A stretch of DNA of 64,000 nucleotides from Schleiferilactobacillus perolens DSM 12744 (GCF_001435585.1 NZ_AZEC01000003.1:54217-118216), one strand, 5' to 3'. Counted from the stretch's first letter, positions 1 to 8,739 are shown. The notes: a model not told the origin generated them from the sequence alone. Program-made: numbers and translations.

Positions 1-1
1 A

Positions 2-400
2 GGTGAACTGGCGCCCGTACTGAATACCCCCTATGATTTCAGTAAAAATGCGCCATTGGGTAAAGCCATTGCCGCATTGCAAAGCATACCGGAAAAAGGC
101 TTGGACGATGTCTTCATTATCGACGATCATGATCCGGCCAAACCAGTCGCCGAATTGCGGAACCCGGACAATGGAATCAGCGTGACGATTTTCTCTGAAC
201 GCAACGCCATTGTGTCTTATACGGCGAATGGGTGGGATGATTCCCAGAAGTTCATCGATAAGACAGGTCAACCCCAGGTGGCGATCGCTTTAGAATCCCA
301 AACCGCCCCGAATGCGGTGTCTGATCTCAAGTTCGGTGATATTAGTATCGAACCAGGCGAGATTAAGCATTATTACACGAAATACAAGTTCGGGTACTAG
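2..400 (+). CDS. galM: Aldose 1-epimerase (galactose mutarotase), C-terminal part, 5' truncated by window edge
   Basis: The frame is open from base 2 to the TAG at 398-400, so the gene begins before the window. The visible 132 residues match the C-terminal half of galactose mutarotases: a TPYDF segment near the start, then ALESQTAPNA, which holds the family's catalytic glutamate, then a closing PGE..HYYTKY strand. The enzyme interconverts alpha and beta anomers of free aldoses in the cytoplasm. The TTG at 56 is not a plausible start because homology continues upstream of it. Its link to the sugar genes further right is unknown because its operon lies outside the window. Confidence 0.85.
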   Translation, partial: GELAPVLNTPYDFSKNAPLGKAIAALQSIPEKGLDDVFIIDDHDPAKPVAELRNPDNGISVTIFSERNAIVSYTANGWDDSQKFIDKTGQPQVAIALESQTAPNAVSDLKFGDISIEPGEIKHYYTKYKFGY

Positions 401-455
401 ACTGAACGAATCTGTACGTTAAAAAGGACTGGAAAAAAATCCTTCCTGATGAGCC

Positions 456-496
456 GTGCCAAAGCTCCGCAGCCTCCGATTGCTCCGCTTTGGCAC
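456..496. repeat. Short (terminal-only) copy of the GTGCC...GGCAC hairpin element
   Basis: A 41-base hairpin begins GTGCCAAAGC and ends GCTTTGGCAC. It carries the outer ends of the long element described at 21863 but none of its internal hairpins. The flanks CCTGATG and CATCAGG extend the stem. It lies between the convergent ends of galM and the XRE regulator and fills most of this 145-base gap. Confidence 0.7.
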
Positions 497-545
497 TACA
501 TCCATCAGGACTCAGATTTTATCCCGGTCCCTTTTATTTGTTTAA

Positions 546-1487
546 TTACTGACGATCTTTACCCAGACTCAACAAGTCATCATCGTCAAGGAAGGGCAAG
601 TAGCGGTGCCAGTCGTCTGTGGTGCTGTCTTTTTCAGCGACGAGCTGACGAACGTAACTTGCGATCACGGCGCTGGGAGCGAACGGAGCAAGCTTGCTTA
701 GGTAAGCGGCTTGTTCTGGGTCGGTCTGCCAGTCGTGGAACAACTGGGTGATTTGATTGTCGTCAAGGAATGGGGCGGCGACAATGTAGTCGCTTGGCAA
801 AGCCTGATGTTGCGTCAACAATTTGAAAAGTACCGTGCTGGCCACGAAAGGATAGAAATGCTTTTGCTGTTTAGCCGTGAGTTTTTCTGTGCCCCAATCG
901 TCAGTCAATATTTCTGTCACAGTGTCATCGGAGAGGAAGGGGAGCAGCCTTTTCAATGTCGGCCAACTGTCCGGCAAATTAGGCAGCACCTTATTCTGCA
1001 CGATCTGGTTGAGATCATCATCGCTCAGGGTTGGCGCTAAGGATTGCACTAATTCTAAAAAGTCAGTATCCGTTTCGTGACTGATGAGTTGGTCATGGAG
1101 TGCAGCATTGGATAGGTACGGCGCAATATCCTTGAGGTGCACTGCCGGCAGAGTTTGCTGGGCCGCTTTCGCATCCACTTGCTTTGGCTTCATCACTGGC
1201 GCAAAGGTGGCCAGAGTGTCTGCGTCCACACTGCTGTCACTGTCCTGCACGATAGTGACTCGGTGCTCAGCATTGTCCATATCCAATAAGTCGTCTAAGG
1301 ACAGATCCAGGACCTTGGCCAGACTGCCATACTTATCGATATCTGGCAGTGACTGACTCCGTTCCCAATTACTAACCGCTTGGTAGCTAACCCCTAATTG
1401 ATCCGCCAAATCCATCTGAGTCATGTTTTTTTCTTTCCGGGCGGCGGCAATTTTCTTACCGATTCGTTGTGCATCAAAGATAACCAT
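546..1487 (-). CDS. XRE-family HTH regulator with C-terminal helical repeats
   Basis: 313 residues. Residues about 8-62 form a classical lambda-repressor/XRE helix-turn-helix (RIGKKIAAARKEKNMTQ..., then VSYQAVSNWE). The remaining 240 residues have no enzyme motif. They repeat a unit of roughly 25-35 residues built around P-F/Y-L-S/D-D-D followed by a short amphipathic helix (for example LPFLSDDTV, APFLDDNQI, LPFLDDDDL). This suggests a solenoid of helical hairpins that could act as a protein-binding or sensing part. The gene stands alone and converges on galM. The target is unknown. An AGAAAGAAG purine stretch precedes the ATG. Confidence 0.8.
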   Translation of the reverse strand: MVIFDAQRIGKKIAAARKEKNMTQMDLADQLGVSYQAVSNWERSQSLPDIDKYGSLAKVLDLSLDDLLDMDNAEHRVTIVQDSDSSVDADTLATFAPVMKPKQVDAKAAQQTLPAVHLKDIAPYLSNAALHDQLISHETDTDFLELVQSLAPTLSDDDLNQIVQNKVLPNLPDSWPTLKRLLPFLSDDTVTEILTDDWGTEKLTAKQQKHFYPFVASTVLFKLLTQHQALPSDYIVAAPFLDDNQITQLFHDWQTDPEQAAYLSKLAPFAPSAVIASYVRQLVAEKDSTTDDWHRYLPFLDDDDLLSLGKDRQ

Positions 1488-1573
1488 CTAAATTCTTCTT
1501 TCTGAATCTCGTAATCAGACGTTGGCCAACGGCTGTTGTCTATAATGTACCTGCCGAGACATTTTGGCACCAG

Positions 1574-1618
1574 CAAGCAGTGCTTGAGTTGGAAAAAAAG
1601 TTGCTCAAGCGTTGCTTG
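1574..1618. other. Intergenic hairpin between divergent XRE and hemolysin III genes
   Basis: CAAGCAGTGCTTGAG (1574-1588) can pair with CTCAAGCGTTGCTTG (1604-1618), two mismatches in 15, across an A-rich loop. It lies in the 249-base divergent gap, about 120 bases before the hemolysin III start. No T-run follows on either strand, so a regulator site or leader structure is as likely as a terminator. Confidence 0.4.
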
Positions 1619-1736
1619 TGGTCTAAATTTTTCCTGATGATCACTGGCGGGGGGGTGGTATTTTTTCGTTTGAGAAGCTATCATAATAGATGACGTAGAT
1701 TTCAAATCTAGATGTCTTTTGAATTGGAGGTTCAAC

Positions 1737-2381
1737 ATGGAAGGCCATCAAGTATCCCGTTATCGGATCCATTATGAAGTGAAAAACGCTGTGTCCCATG
1801 GTGTTTGGTTCCTGATTAGTATCTATTTGGTAATTGCATTGTGGCTGCGCGCATTGAACCATGGCGCTGGTGCTGGCGAAATGACTGCGTTGGTGATCTA
1901 TGGGGCGACATTGCTGAACCTATTCCTAGCGTCCACGATGTGTCATGCCATGGCGTTCACCAAAGCGGCGCGTATTTTCCAAATCTTTGATCACTCGGGG
2001 ATTTACCTATTCATTGCCGGGACGTACACTGCCTATACGATGATCGCCATTCGCGGGGTCACCGGTTGGGTGATGCTGGCTGTCGAGTGGCTCTGTGCCA
2101 TCACGGGCATTGTCGTCCATGTCGTCAGCGGCAACCCCCACCAAGGGATCGAAACGATGTTGTACATTATCATGGGCTGGCTGTGTATTGCGGCCGCACC
2201 CACGCTGTGGCACACACTAGGCGTGGCCGGGTTCTGGATGCTGGTTGCCGGCGGTGTTGTTTTCACCCTAGGTGCCGGGATCTATAGTATGAAGAAACTG
2301 AAGGAAGGCCATTTCATCTGGCATTTCTTGGTGATCATTGCCAGCACGTTGATGTATATATCGATTTACTGGTTGGTGTAA
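1737..2381 (+). CDS. Hemolysin III / TrhA family (PAQR-like) membrane protein
   Basis: 214 residues with seven hydrophobic segments, the normal size for hemolysin III proteins. Family landmarks are visible: SHGVW in the first helix, a CHAM equivalent of the usual YHS motif, DHSGIYLFIAGTYT in the middle, and a C-terminal GHFIWH. The scattered Ser/Asp/His residues form the metal site of PAQR-type integral membrane hydrolases. Characterised bacterial relatives affect membrane energetics rather than cause true haemolysis. The start is the ATG at 1737 behind GGAGG (1726-1730); the TTG at 1719 lies upstream of that ribosome site. Confidence 0.85.
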   Translation: MEGHQVSRYRIHYEVKNAVSHGVWFLISIYLVIALWLRALNHGAGAGEMTALVIYGATLLNLFLASTMCHAMAFTKAARIFQIFDHSGIYLFIAGTYTAYTMIAIRGVTGWVMLAVEWLCAITGIVVHVVSGNPHQGIETMLYIIMGWLCIAAAPTLWHTLGVAGFWMLVAGGVVFTLGAGIYSMKKLKEGHFIWHFLVIIASTLMYISIYWLV

Positions 2382-2395
2382 CGAGCAGGCCGCTC

Positions 2396-2580
2396 TGAAG
2401 TGCAACAAAAAAGTTAGACAGTTTGGAAATTAATTACGCAACGGCTTGATTCCGATATTCAATCGGAGTTAGGCCGTTTTTGTTCAGTGAAATTCGGGCA
2501 TGATTAAATTATCTGGCGTAATGCGTCACGATTTGTTTCAGTTCCATGAGATCTTTAAATGGTTTTCGCTCCGTCATGAC
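2396..2580 (-). pseudogene. Remnant of an IS3-family (IS150-like) transposase with its terminal repeat
   Basis: On the minus strand the last 48 or so codons of an IS3-family OrfB are recognisable: KPFKDLMELKQIVTHY..., then FNHARISLNKNG, LTPIEYRNQAVA and a stop at 2434-2436. An in-frame TAA interrupts the segment just before FNHAR. Left of the coding scar, the plus strand reads TGAAGTGCAACAAAAAAG, the typical end of such elements. The rest of the transposase and the other end are missing, so this is a dead fragment. It lies 15 bases after the hemolysin III stop. Confidence 0.75.
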
Positions 2581-2664
2581 CTATTTCCTCCTGAAATGAT
2601 TGTTCTTATCTTTCGCATATGCTAAATTTAGTTAAACTTAGCACAAGTGAAAAGAGGAATCAAT

Positions 2665-3714
2665 ATGAAGAAGGAAACGAGTCCCAAAGCCATCACAATG
2701 AATATTCTGAATGGCCTGTCCGTTGGTATTATTGTCGCCCTGGTTCCTGGGGCATTGTTCAATGCACTTGTTAAATTGATTTCACCCGTTGCCCCTTGGC
2801 TCAATGTGGTCACGCAGATGACTGGGATTGCCCAAACGATGCTGCCGGTACTGGCAGCGGTCTGTGTGGGGATGATGGCCAAGTTTTCACCCATTCAAAC
2901 CGGCTCGCTGGCTTTGGCCGCCATTGTCGGTGCGGGTAATGTCCATGTGACAAAGGCCGGGATGACGATTGCTGGTACCGGCGACGTGATCAATACGGCG
3001 GTGACCATTGCCGTGGGCTACCTGTTGATTCTATTACTGGGCCAGCGGTTGAAGGCGTACACGATTTTGCTCATTCCCAGTATTGTCCTCATCGTTGGCG
3101 GCGGTATCGGTTTACTAACGTTTGGACCGGTCACTGAAGTCACCAAGTACATTGGCCAACTGGTGGAACAATTGACCAATCTGCAGCCAATCTTGATGGG
3201 GGTTCTGATGGGGATGGCGTTTGCACTGTTGATCGTCTCACCGATCAGCACAGTGGGGATTGCTACGGCCATCAGCTTAAGCGGCATTGCTTCCGGCGCC
3301 GCCAATCTGGGCATTGTGGCAGCAGGCTTTGCACTGGCGATTTATGGCTGGCACGCTAATTCAGTGGGCACCTCAATCGCCCATTTCCTCGGCTCACCCA
3401 AGATGCAGATGGCGAATCTATTGGCTAAGCCCAAGCTGTTCTTGCCGGTTTGCTTGAATGCCGGGATTTTAGGCGGTCTGGGTGCTTTGTTCCAAGTGAA
3501 AGGCACACCGATGAGCGCCGGCTTTGGTTTCTCTGGCTTGGTGGGTCCGTTGGCTGCTTTAGAAGGTTACGGCACAGCCAATGCGGGCAACATTATCCTG
3601 ATTGTGCTGTTATTCCTGGTCGCGCCAATCGCGCTAGGGTATGCCAGCAACATTGTGTTCACTAAAGTGCTGCACTATCAAACACCAGAGGACTATGCGC
3701 TGAACTACGAGTAG
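2665..3714 (+). CDS. PTS_EIIC_2-type membrane transporter (PF13303 family)
   Basis: 349 residues, almost entirely hydrophobic, with about ten membrane segments. The glycine-rich pattern (SVGIIVALVPGALFN, AGNVHVTKAG, YGWHANSVGTSIAHF, GFGFSGLVGP) matches the stand-alone EIIC-like family common in lactobacilli. No EIIA, EIIB or HPr-binding domain is attached or adjacent, so phosphotransferase-coupled transport cannot be assumed and the substrate is unknown. The start is the ATG at 2665 behind AGAGGA; the GTG at 2647 contains that ribosome site and is rejected. Confidence 0.75.
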   Translation: MKKETSPKAITMNILNGLSVGIIVALVPGALFNALVKLISPVAPWLNVVTQMTGIAQTMLPVLAAVCVGMMAKFSPIQTGSLALAAIVGAGNVHVTKAGMTIAGTGDVINTAVTIAVGYLLILLLGQRLKAYTILLIPSIVLIVGGGIGLLTFGPVTEVTKYIGQLVEQLTNLQPILMGVLMGMAFALLIVSPISTVGIATAISLSGIASGAANLGIVAAGFALAIYGWHANSVGTSIAHFLGSPKMQMANLLAKPKLFLPVCLNAGILGGLGALFQVKGTPMSAGFGFSGLVGPLAALEGYGTANAGNIILIVLLFLVAPIALGYASNIVFTKVLHYQTPEDYALNYE

Positions 3715-3766
3715 AGTAGTCATCCTATGATAAGGAATATTGTTATTTGAAAGAAGGGACCATCAA

Positions 3767-4156
3767 TTGCGTAAACTAAAATCAAAAGACTTGCAAAATG
3801 TTTACGACCGATGGCCTGAGACAATCCTAAAATTCGAGGACCATCAATCATTTGTGGAAGTGCAGACATCGTTCATCGATATTTTTCATGATCACATCTC
3901 ACTGGTCGTCACGACAATACCGACCGGTTATCAGATTAATGATGATGGGTATGTTCTTGATGTGTCATTGTCAACGCGGCGAAAAAACTCTTTCAATCAA
4001 ATACTGGCATCATTTAGAGTGACGGTTTCCAGAGACAAAGAACTGACCATTAAGTTCTCTGACCTAACTGACTTTCCAGCCGTGTTGGTTCGGTTATTAC
4101 ACTGCATTGGTCAAGTCTTTCAAATGTTTCAGCAAGATGCTGATTCTTCTTTTTGA
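3767..4156 (+). CDS. DUF1828-like small protein
   Basis: About 129 residues. The central stretch VQTSFIDIFHDHISLVV..., then YQINDDGYVL resembles the DUF1828 pattern (TPFLDRHNDHI..., then LTDDGY) found in phage- and island-linked proteins of Firmicutes. No function is established for that family. TTG at 3767 is preferred because AGAAGGGA sits about 7 bases upstream; TTG at 3740 has no ribosome site. It follows the EIIC gene by 52 bases in the same direction and might be co-transcribed. Confidence 0.5.
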   Translation: MRKLKSKDLQNVYDRWPETILKFEDHQSFVEVQTSFIDIFHDHISLVVTTIPTGYQINDDGYVLDVSLSTRRKNSFNQILASFRVTVSRDKELTIKFSDLTDFPAVLVRLLHCIGQVFQMFQQDADSSF

Positions 4157-4229
4157 GCGACAAGTTTTCAATACGCTAAGGGCGCTTGATCATTCAAAAT
4201 TACAATACTAATAAAATATCTGTATCCAG

Positions 4230-4294
4230 CGGGACAGAAATAAAATTTGAAACTTGATGGTACGGCCGTCAGCGACGATTTTGTTTTCGTCCCG
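4230..4294. other. Long hairpin immediately upstream of the UPF0237-UPF0210 operon
   Basis: CGGGACAGAAATAAAATT (4230-4247) pairs with GATTTTGTTTTCGTCCCG (4277-4294), and TTTTT follows on the plus strand. It could terminate transcription arriving from the DUF1828 gene. The loop is about 29 bases and contains a nested GACGGCCGTA-like palindrome. The 194-base gap 4157-4350 holds no gene. Confidence 0.5.
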
Positions 4295-4311
4295 TTTTTC
4301 TCATTCTATTT

Positions 4312-4320
4312 TGCTATACT
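4312..4320 (+). promoter_or_regulatory. Extended -10 promoter candidate for the UPF0237 gene
   Basis: TGCTATACT is an extended -10 box (TGn plus TATACT at 4315-4320) 30 bases before the ATG at 4351. The expected -35 window has only a T-rich stretch, as is usual for extended -10 promoters. Confidence 0.45.
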
Positions 4321-4350
4321 AATGTCAAATCGACAGAAAAGAGTGATTCC

Positions 4351-4617
4351 ATGCAAACTATTATTACCGTTGTCGGCCAGGACAAGGTCGGCATTGTGGC
4401 CGCTGTCAGTACCAAACTGGCTGCTTTGCATATTAATATATTAGACATCTCCCAAACCATCATGGAAGGTAGTTTCACGATGATGCTGCTGGGCAAGCTG
4501 CCTGAACAAACAGACTTCAAACAGTTGCAACAGGAATTGACCGAATTTGGCCAATCCCAAGACCTGACGATTCGCATTCAGCGGCAAGAAATCTTTGACG
4601 CGATGCAGTCGTTATAG
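4351..4617 (+). CDS. ACT-domain protein, UPF0237 family
   Basis: 88 residues, one ACT domain with the usual beta-alpha-beta-beta-alpha-beta pattern. It opens with [17 protein letters not shown] and contains [15 protein letters not shown], both close to UPF0237 proteins. ACT domains bind small metabolites, usually amino acids. The ligand here is unknown. It is followed 13 bases later by the UPF0210 gene; this pair is conserved in Firmicutes, suggesting that the two proteins act together. Confidence 0.9.
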   Translation: MQTIITVVGQDKVGIVAAVSTKLAALHINILDISQTIMEGSFTMMLLGKLPEQTDFKQLQQELTEFGQSQDLTIRIQRQEIFDAMQSL

Positions 4618-4630
4618 GAAGCAGGTCACC

Positions 4631-5974
4631 ATGGAACAACAAAAAATAATTGATACCATTAAGATGATCAGCGAGGAAAAATTGGATATTCGCACCATTA
4701 CGATGGGAATTTCCTTGTTGGACTGTATTACTGGCGATACGAAGACCACTGCTGAACGAATTTACGATAAAATCACGCGGCGGGCTGAAAAACTGGTTGA
4801 TGTGGCGGATGCCATCGAAACGGAATACGGTATTCCCATCGTCAATAAGCGGATTAGCATTACGCCGGTAGCCATGCTCGCGGGAGCGGATCAGCATCCC
4901 GATTTCACAGTGATTGCCAAGCGGCTGGATGACGCGGCTAAGGTATTGGGCGTGGATTTCATTGGCGGCTATTCCGCCACGGTGCAATCCGGGATGACGC
5001 CCGCTGAAGAGAATCTGATGCGGTCCATGCCAGAAGCTCTGAGTATCACAGATCGGGTTTGCGGCTCGGTCAATATTGGCTCTACCAAGGCTGGAATGAA
5101 TATGGATGCAGTCCGCATTATGGGTGAAGTGATTCGGGACCTCAGTGCAACTGGTGCGACGAATGCGATGAAATTGGTTGTCTTTTGTAATGCGGTGGAA
5201 GACAATCCCTTCATGGCCGGCGCTTTTTGGGGTGTGTCGGAAGGGGACACCGCGATTAATACGGGGGTGTCCGGTCCTGGCGTCGTGCAACGCGCATTGG
5301 CCAAGGTGCCTGACGCGGATTTTGCACAGGTTTGTGAGACAATTAAGCAGACCGCTTTCAAAGTATCTCGGATGGGTCAGTTCGTGGGCAAAATTGCGGC
5401 TGAACGACTATCGGTGCCTTTTAATATTGTTGATTTATCCCTTGCTCCGACGCCAGCACCAGGGGATTCTGTGGCAGAAATTTTGGAAACTCTGGGTCTT
5501 GGTTCCGTGGGCGCACCGGGGACCACAGCGGCTTTGGCCCTGCTCAATGACGCCGTTAAGAAGGGCGGTATCATGGCGGCGGAACGGGTCGGCGGTTTAT
5601 CCGGCGCATTCATTCCCGTATCCGAGGACGGCCGCATGATCGAGGCCGCGGCGGCGGGGCAGATCACTGTGGAGAAGTTAGAAGCCATGACCGCGGTATG
5701 TTCAGTGGGGTTGGACATGGTCGCAATTCCCGGCGATACACCCGCCACGTCCATCGGCGGCATGATCGCGGATGAAGCGGCTATTGGGATGATCAATGCC
5801 AAGACTACTGCGGTCCGACTGATTGCCGTCCCTGGCAGTCAAGTTGGCGACATGGTGGAATTTGGCGGGATCTTTGGCCGCGCCCCTGTGATGGCAGTGA
5901 ACACTGCATCGTCGGCGCACTTTATCGGTCGCGGCGGCCATATTCCGGCACCGATCCATTCGTTCAAAAATTAG
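4631..5974 (+). CDS. UPF0210 (PFL/DUF711) family protein
   Basis: 447 residues. The N-terminus ([32 protein letters not shown]) and the [10 protein letters not shown] and glycine-rich central segments match UPF0210 proteins, which are related to glycyl-radical-like folds but lack an assigned reaction. The start is the ATG at 4631, with GGAAGCAGG overlapping the end of the upstream ACT gene. The 13-base gap implies a two-gene operon. Length is normal, with no sign of damage. Confidence 0.9.
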   Translation: MEQQKIIDTIKMISEEKLDIRTITMGISLLDCITGDTKTTAERIYDKITRRAEKLVDVADAIETEYGIPIVNKRISITPVAMLAGADQHPDFTVIAKRLDDAAKVLGVDFIGGYSATVQSGMTPAEENLMRSMPEALSITDRVCGSVNIGSTKAGMNMDAVRIMGEVIRDLSATGATNAMKLVVFCNAVEDNPFMAGAFWGVSEGDTAINTGVSGPGVVQRALAKVPDADFAQVCETIKQTAFKVSRMGQFVGKIAAERLSVPFNIVDLSLAPTPAPGDSVAEILETLGLGSVGAPGTTAALALLNDAVKKGGIMAAERVGGLSGAFIPVSEDGRMIEAAAAGQITVEKLEAMTAVCSVGLDMVAIPGDTPATSIGGMIADEAAIGMINAKTTAVRLIAVPGSQVGDMVEFGGIFGRAPVMAVNTASSAHFIGRGGHIPAPIHSFKN

Positions 5975-6011
5975 GCTTGCGTGTTTCAATCAATAGGAAG
6001 GAAGGAGCCAC

Positions 6012-7613
6012 ATGGATCAACATGATGATTTAGATCAACAAATCAATCAATTACGGACTAAGCTGGAAACACTGCAGGCCGAAAGCGACCGGCGCATGTT
6101 GGCATTATTACATCAGCGGGGCATATATACCGTATCCGCTTTGCACACGAGTTTAAGCGGTACCGATCACCCGGTGACCGCGCCGCCAATGGCTGAAACT
6201 GTGCCGGCGACTAAACAACCAGTCGTCGAGACTCCTGCGCCGGTTTCGACACCAGCGCCAGAAACAATCGCGGAATCGGCACCAGAGCCGCCGCGACCCG
6301 CACCGGATGATTTATCTTTTAACGCGCTGCTTTTACAGGTGCCACTCATGGCTAAAACCATTCGCCAAATCGTTGAATTGGTGGAAAAACGCACGACTCA
6401 TCGGTTTCCCCGGGATCTGCAAAACACATTGTTCTTCACCAAAAAATTTGATTTACCCTTGTTTACTTACATTAAAAATAATGTCTTGTCCGACTATGAT
6501 CCGGGTCAAGCGGTGACCATCTCTTCTGAACAGTTACAGGGTGCATTGACGTATGCTAAACATGCCGGAGATAAACCGGAAGATGATAAGCGGCAAGAAA
6601 AAACCGCAATTGCCCAAAAGCTAGGGACAGCACCAGAAAAGCCGACCGCATCGCTGCCCTTTAAGCGGGTGACCGTCCCGGCTAAGCCCAAACCGGCGGG
6701 CAATCCTCGGGCATTAGTGGAACGTAAATTAATCGGCGCCACCGCGGGCAGTAAGTATATCAGTGAATCGCTGCTGCGCCAGTTGGGTCTCCACGGCGGT
6801 GAAACAGTTGAAATCGTTCCCCGAGAACAAGGCAGCAGCGACAGTTTGCCTTATTTCAAGGTAATTAAAGAAGCCGCTGCCGACTACAATCCCCACATCC
6901 ATCGGCTATCCTTTATTCCCACTGAGCAGGATGCGGATGGTCAATTAATCTTGAAACAAGATTATGCCCATAAGCCATTAACGGATCCGAGCACTGGTGA
7001 AACCTTCCAATATTTAATTGACAGTACCCGCTATCCGTTGCTGCATGTGGGTCAACTGGTGGACTTTGCCTGGTATGAAGGACAAGATCCTACCGCAGGC
7101 AAGATCAGTTGGATCCATCCGTTGGCAGAAAGTGCGGCACCGGAAAAGGCGGAATCAGCAGCGACGCCGGTGAAAAAGGAAGCCAAGAGGGAGACTGCTG
7201 CGCCAAATCCGGAACCAGAAGAACCCAGTTTACAGTTTGATTTATCTGGCGGGACCGTCCTCATCGTGGGCGCCCCGAAGCATGATGGCAACGTCATTGA
7301 TATGTTAAAAAAGCACAATGGCAAATTGGAACATTTCGACGCCAAAAGCAATTCTTACAGTCAGTTACCCACCATGATTCGGCATGCGGATTACGTCATC
7401 TTGATTCCCACGGCGGCGTCGCACCATTCCACCCAAACCGCCGTGTCATTAGCCAAGCGGTACGACCGGCCGTTTGCGGTAGCCAACACATTATCCATCG
7501 TCAATGTGGAACGAGCCGTGTACCGTGCCATCAACGGTCTGCCCGCGCGGTCTGTCAGTCAGCAAGACACCTATTTGGAATCTGAAGAAAGTGCCGTGGC
7601 TGAATCAAATTAA
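6012..7613 (+). CDS. DUF2325-domain protein with variable proline-rich linkers
   Basis: 533 residues. Residues 5-35 are a short coiled coil (DLDQQINQLRTKLETLQ). A Pro/Ala-rich linker follows (about 55-100), then a helical region, a central beta-rich region (about 235-380), a second charged linker, and a C-terminal DUF2325-like Rossmann unit (GGTVLIVGAPKHDGNV..., then ADYVILIPTAASHHSTQTAV). DUF2325 proteins occur beside diverse genes and have no established role. GAAGGAAGGAG precedes the ATG. The gene is 37 bases downstream of UPF0210 and ends at a strong terminator. Confidence 0.75.
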   Translation: MDQHDDLDQQINQLRTKLETLQAESDRRMLALLHQRGIYTVSALHTSLSGTDHPVTAPPMAETVPATKQPVVETPAPVSTPAPETIAESAPEPPRPAPDDLSFNALLLQVPLMAKTIRQIVELVEKRTTHRFPRDLQNTLFFTKKFDLPLFTYIKNNVLSDYDPGQAVTISSEQLQGALTYAKHAGDKPEDDKRQEKTAIAQKLGTAPEKPTASLPFKRVTVPAKPKPAGNPRALVERKLIGATAGSKYISESLLRQLGLHGGETVEIVPREQGSSDSLPYFKVIKEAAADYNPHIHRLSFIPTEQDADGQLILKQDYAHKPLTDPSTGETFQYLIDSTRYPLLHVGQLVDFAWYEGQDPTAGKISWIHPLAESAAPEKAESAATPVKKEAKRETAAPNPEPEEPSLQFDLSGGTVLIVGAPKHDGNVIDMLKKHNGKLEHFDAKSNSYSQLPTMIRHADYVILIPTAASHHSTQTAVSLAKRYDRPFAVANTLSIVNVERAVYRAINGLPARSVSQQDTYLESEESAVAESN

Positions 7614-7630
7614 TTAAACAAGATACGAAA

Positions 7631-7670
7631 AACCGGATCAACACTGAATTTCAGTGCTGATCCGGTTTTT
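7631..7670. terminator. Bidirectional Rho-independent terminator
   Basis: AACCGGATCAACACTGAA pairs with TTCAGTGCTGATCCGGTT. TTTTT follows on the plus strand and AAAAA precedes, giving a T-run on the minus strand. It ends the DUF2325 gene and probably also the leftward tRNA-Ala transcript. Confidence 0.9.
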
Positions 7671-7674
7671 ATGA

Positions 7675-7747
7675 TGGAGCCTAACGGACTTGAACCGTCG
7701 ACCTCTTACATGCGAAGCAAGCGCTCTCCCAGCTGAGCTAAGGCCCC
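7675..7747 (-). tRNA. tRNA-Ala, anticodon CGC
   Basis: A full cloverleaf is visible on the minus strand. The acceptor is GGGGCCT/AGGCTCC with the alanine-defining G3-U70 wobble pair. The D-stem is GCTC/GAGC, the anticodon stem CTTGC/GTAAG, and the loop TTCGCAT gives CGC, reading GCG. The T-stem is GACGG/CCGTT with loop TTCAAGT. The discriminator is A, and CCA is not encoded. The 64 bases to the right (7748-7811) hold no visible gene. Confidence 0.95.
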
Positions 7748-7811
7748 AAAACCACTAAACAATAATACCGCGGCGCAGGGGCGGGCGTCAAGAGCAAATC
7801 CCGTCACGCCC

Positions 7812-8015
7812 TCAATGTCGGCTGATCAGCGCGGCAATTTCGTGGCCGATGGCGAGCAAACAATAAAATCCAAACGGCATCAAACAGTACAGATAACCGC
7901 GTAACGGGATGGTGCCATTGACGACTTTCGCCAGGATCAGTAAGACACCGCTGGTCACTAACCCAACGACGGGCAGCCACCAGTAATAACGGTCTTGTGG
8001 ATCACGGGTATGCAT
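7812..8015 (-). CDS. Small two-helix membrane protein
   Basis: 67 residues with two hydrophobic helices (WWLPVVGLVTSGVLLILAKV and LYCLMPFGFYCLLAIG), separated by a short polar turn, and a charged N-terminus. No family is recognised. Its ATG directly abuts the TAG of the GntR gene (TAGATG), which points to translational coupling and a two-gene transcript. The role is unknown. Confidence 0.55.
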   Translation of the reverse strand: MHTRDPQDRYYWWLPVVGLVTSGVLLILAKVVNGTIPLRGYLYCLMPFGFYCLLAIGHEIAALISRH

Positions 8016-8705
8016 CTAATCATCTTCTTTGACCGCCGCTGTATCTGTGAAATACTGCGGGTACGCCGCCAAAACCACCTGAACATCATGATCGACCATA
8101 TGTAAATGCTTGACTGTCCATTCCTCGGCAGCGGCCTTATCATGGCCCTTCACTGCATCCGCAATTGCCTGATGCTGGGCGATGATTTGGTCCCACTGCA
8201 GATCCTTCAATTCCAGACGCAAATACCGGAACCGATTGAACTGTAAATTCAGCAACTGCAGCCACTGCCACACGAATTCCTTGTGGCTAATTTGGTAAAA
8301 CAGGTGATGAAACTTTTCATCCAGTTGGAAAAAACGATCATAGTCGTTGGATTCCAAATATATCCGTTGCAACTGTAAAATGCGTTCTAAATCCGCGACT
8401 TGGCCAGGGGTGATTTTATCCACACTATCGGTGATCACCAATTTTTCAATATTCATGCGCACAAAACGGCCTTGATACAGCTCGTCCAAATTGATCTTGG
8501 CGACATAGGTGCCGCTTTGGGGAACTACTTTAAAGAGTCCCTCCCGGCGCAGACGAATAATGGCCTCCCGAATGGGGGTGGTGCCGATCCGCAACACAGT
8601 TTCAAGTGTGTTCTTATCAATTTTTTGGCCCGGAACAAGGCGGCTGGTGAGGACCATTTCCTTCAGCGCCGCATAGGCTTCATCCTGTTGGTTGGTCAGA
8701 GACAT
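8016..8705 (-). CDS. GntR-family regulator (FadR/FCD subfamily) of the uronate genes
   Basis: 229 residues. Residues about 8-70 are a GntR winged helix (RIGTTPIREAIIRLRREGLF..., then SGTYV). The rest is an FCD helical ligand domain with metal-site candidates in LDEKFHHLFYQ, AQHQAIADA and KHLHMVDHD. Related regulators such as UxuR and ExuR sense uronate intermediates. It is divergent from uxuB-uxuA-uxaC, and near-identical ATATATCAGT motifs lie on both sides of the shared control region. I infer that it controls that operon and itself; fructuronate is a reasonable but unproven ligand. Confidence 0.85.
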   Translation of the reverse strand: MSLTNQQDEAYAALKEMVLTSRLVPGQKIDKNTLETVLRIGTTPIREAIIRLRREGLFKVVPQSGTYVAKINLDELYQGRFVRMNIEKLVITDSVDKITPGQVADLERILQLQRIYLESNDYDRFFQLDEKFHHLFYQISHKEFVWQWLQLLNLQFNRFRYLRLELKDLQWDQIIAQHQAIADAVKGHDKAAAEEWTVKHLHMVDHDVQVVLAAYPQYFTDTAAVKEDD

Positions 8706-8739
8706 GGGCGGCCTCCTTTCTTGATCGTGTTTTGTCTAT

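Noticed and set aside
449..1356. Rightward frames over the XRE gene (449-751, 711-1040, 877-1080, 1084-1356)
   Set aside because: They are opposite-strand shadows of a clear HTH protein and have no homology or ribosome sites.
2512..2585. Micropeptide on the minus strand with a strong AGGAGG site upstream of ATG
   Set aside because: The 22 codons are the transposase relic ending at its premature stop; the purine run is likely coincidental.
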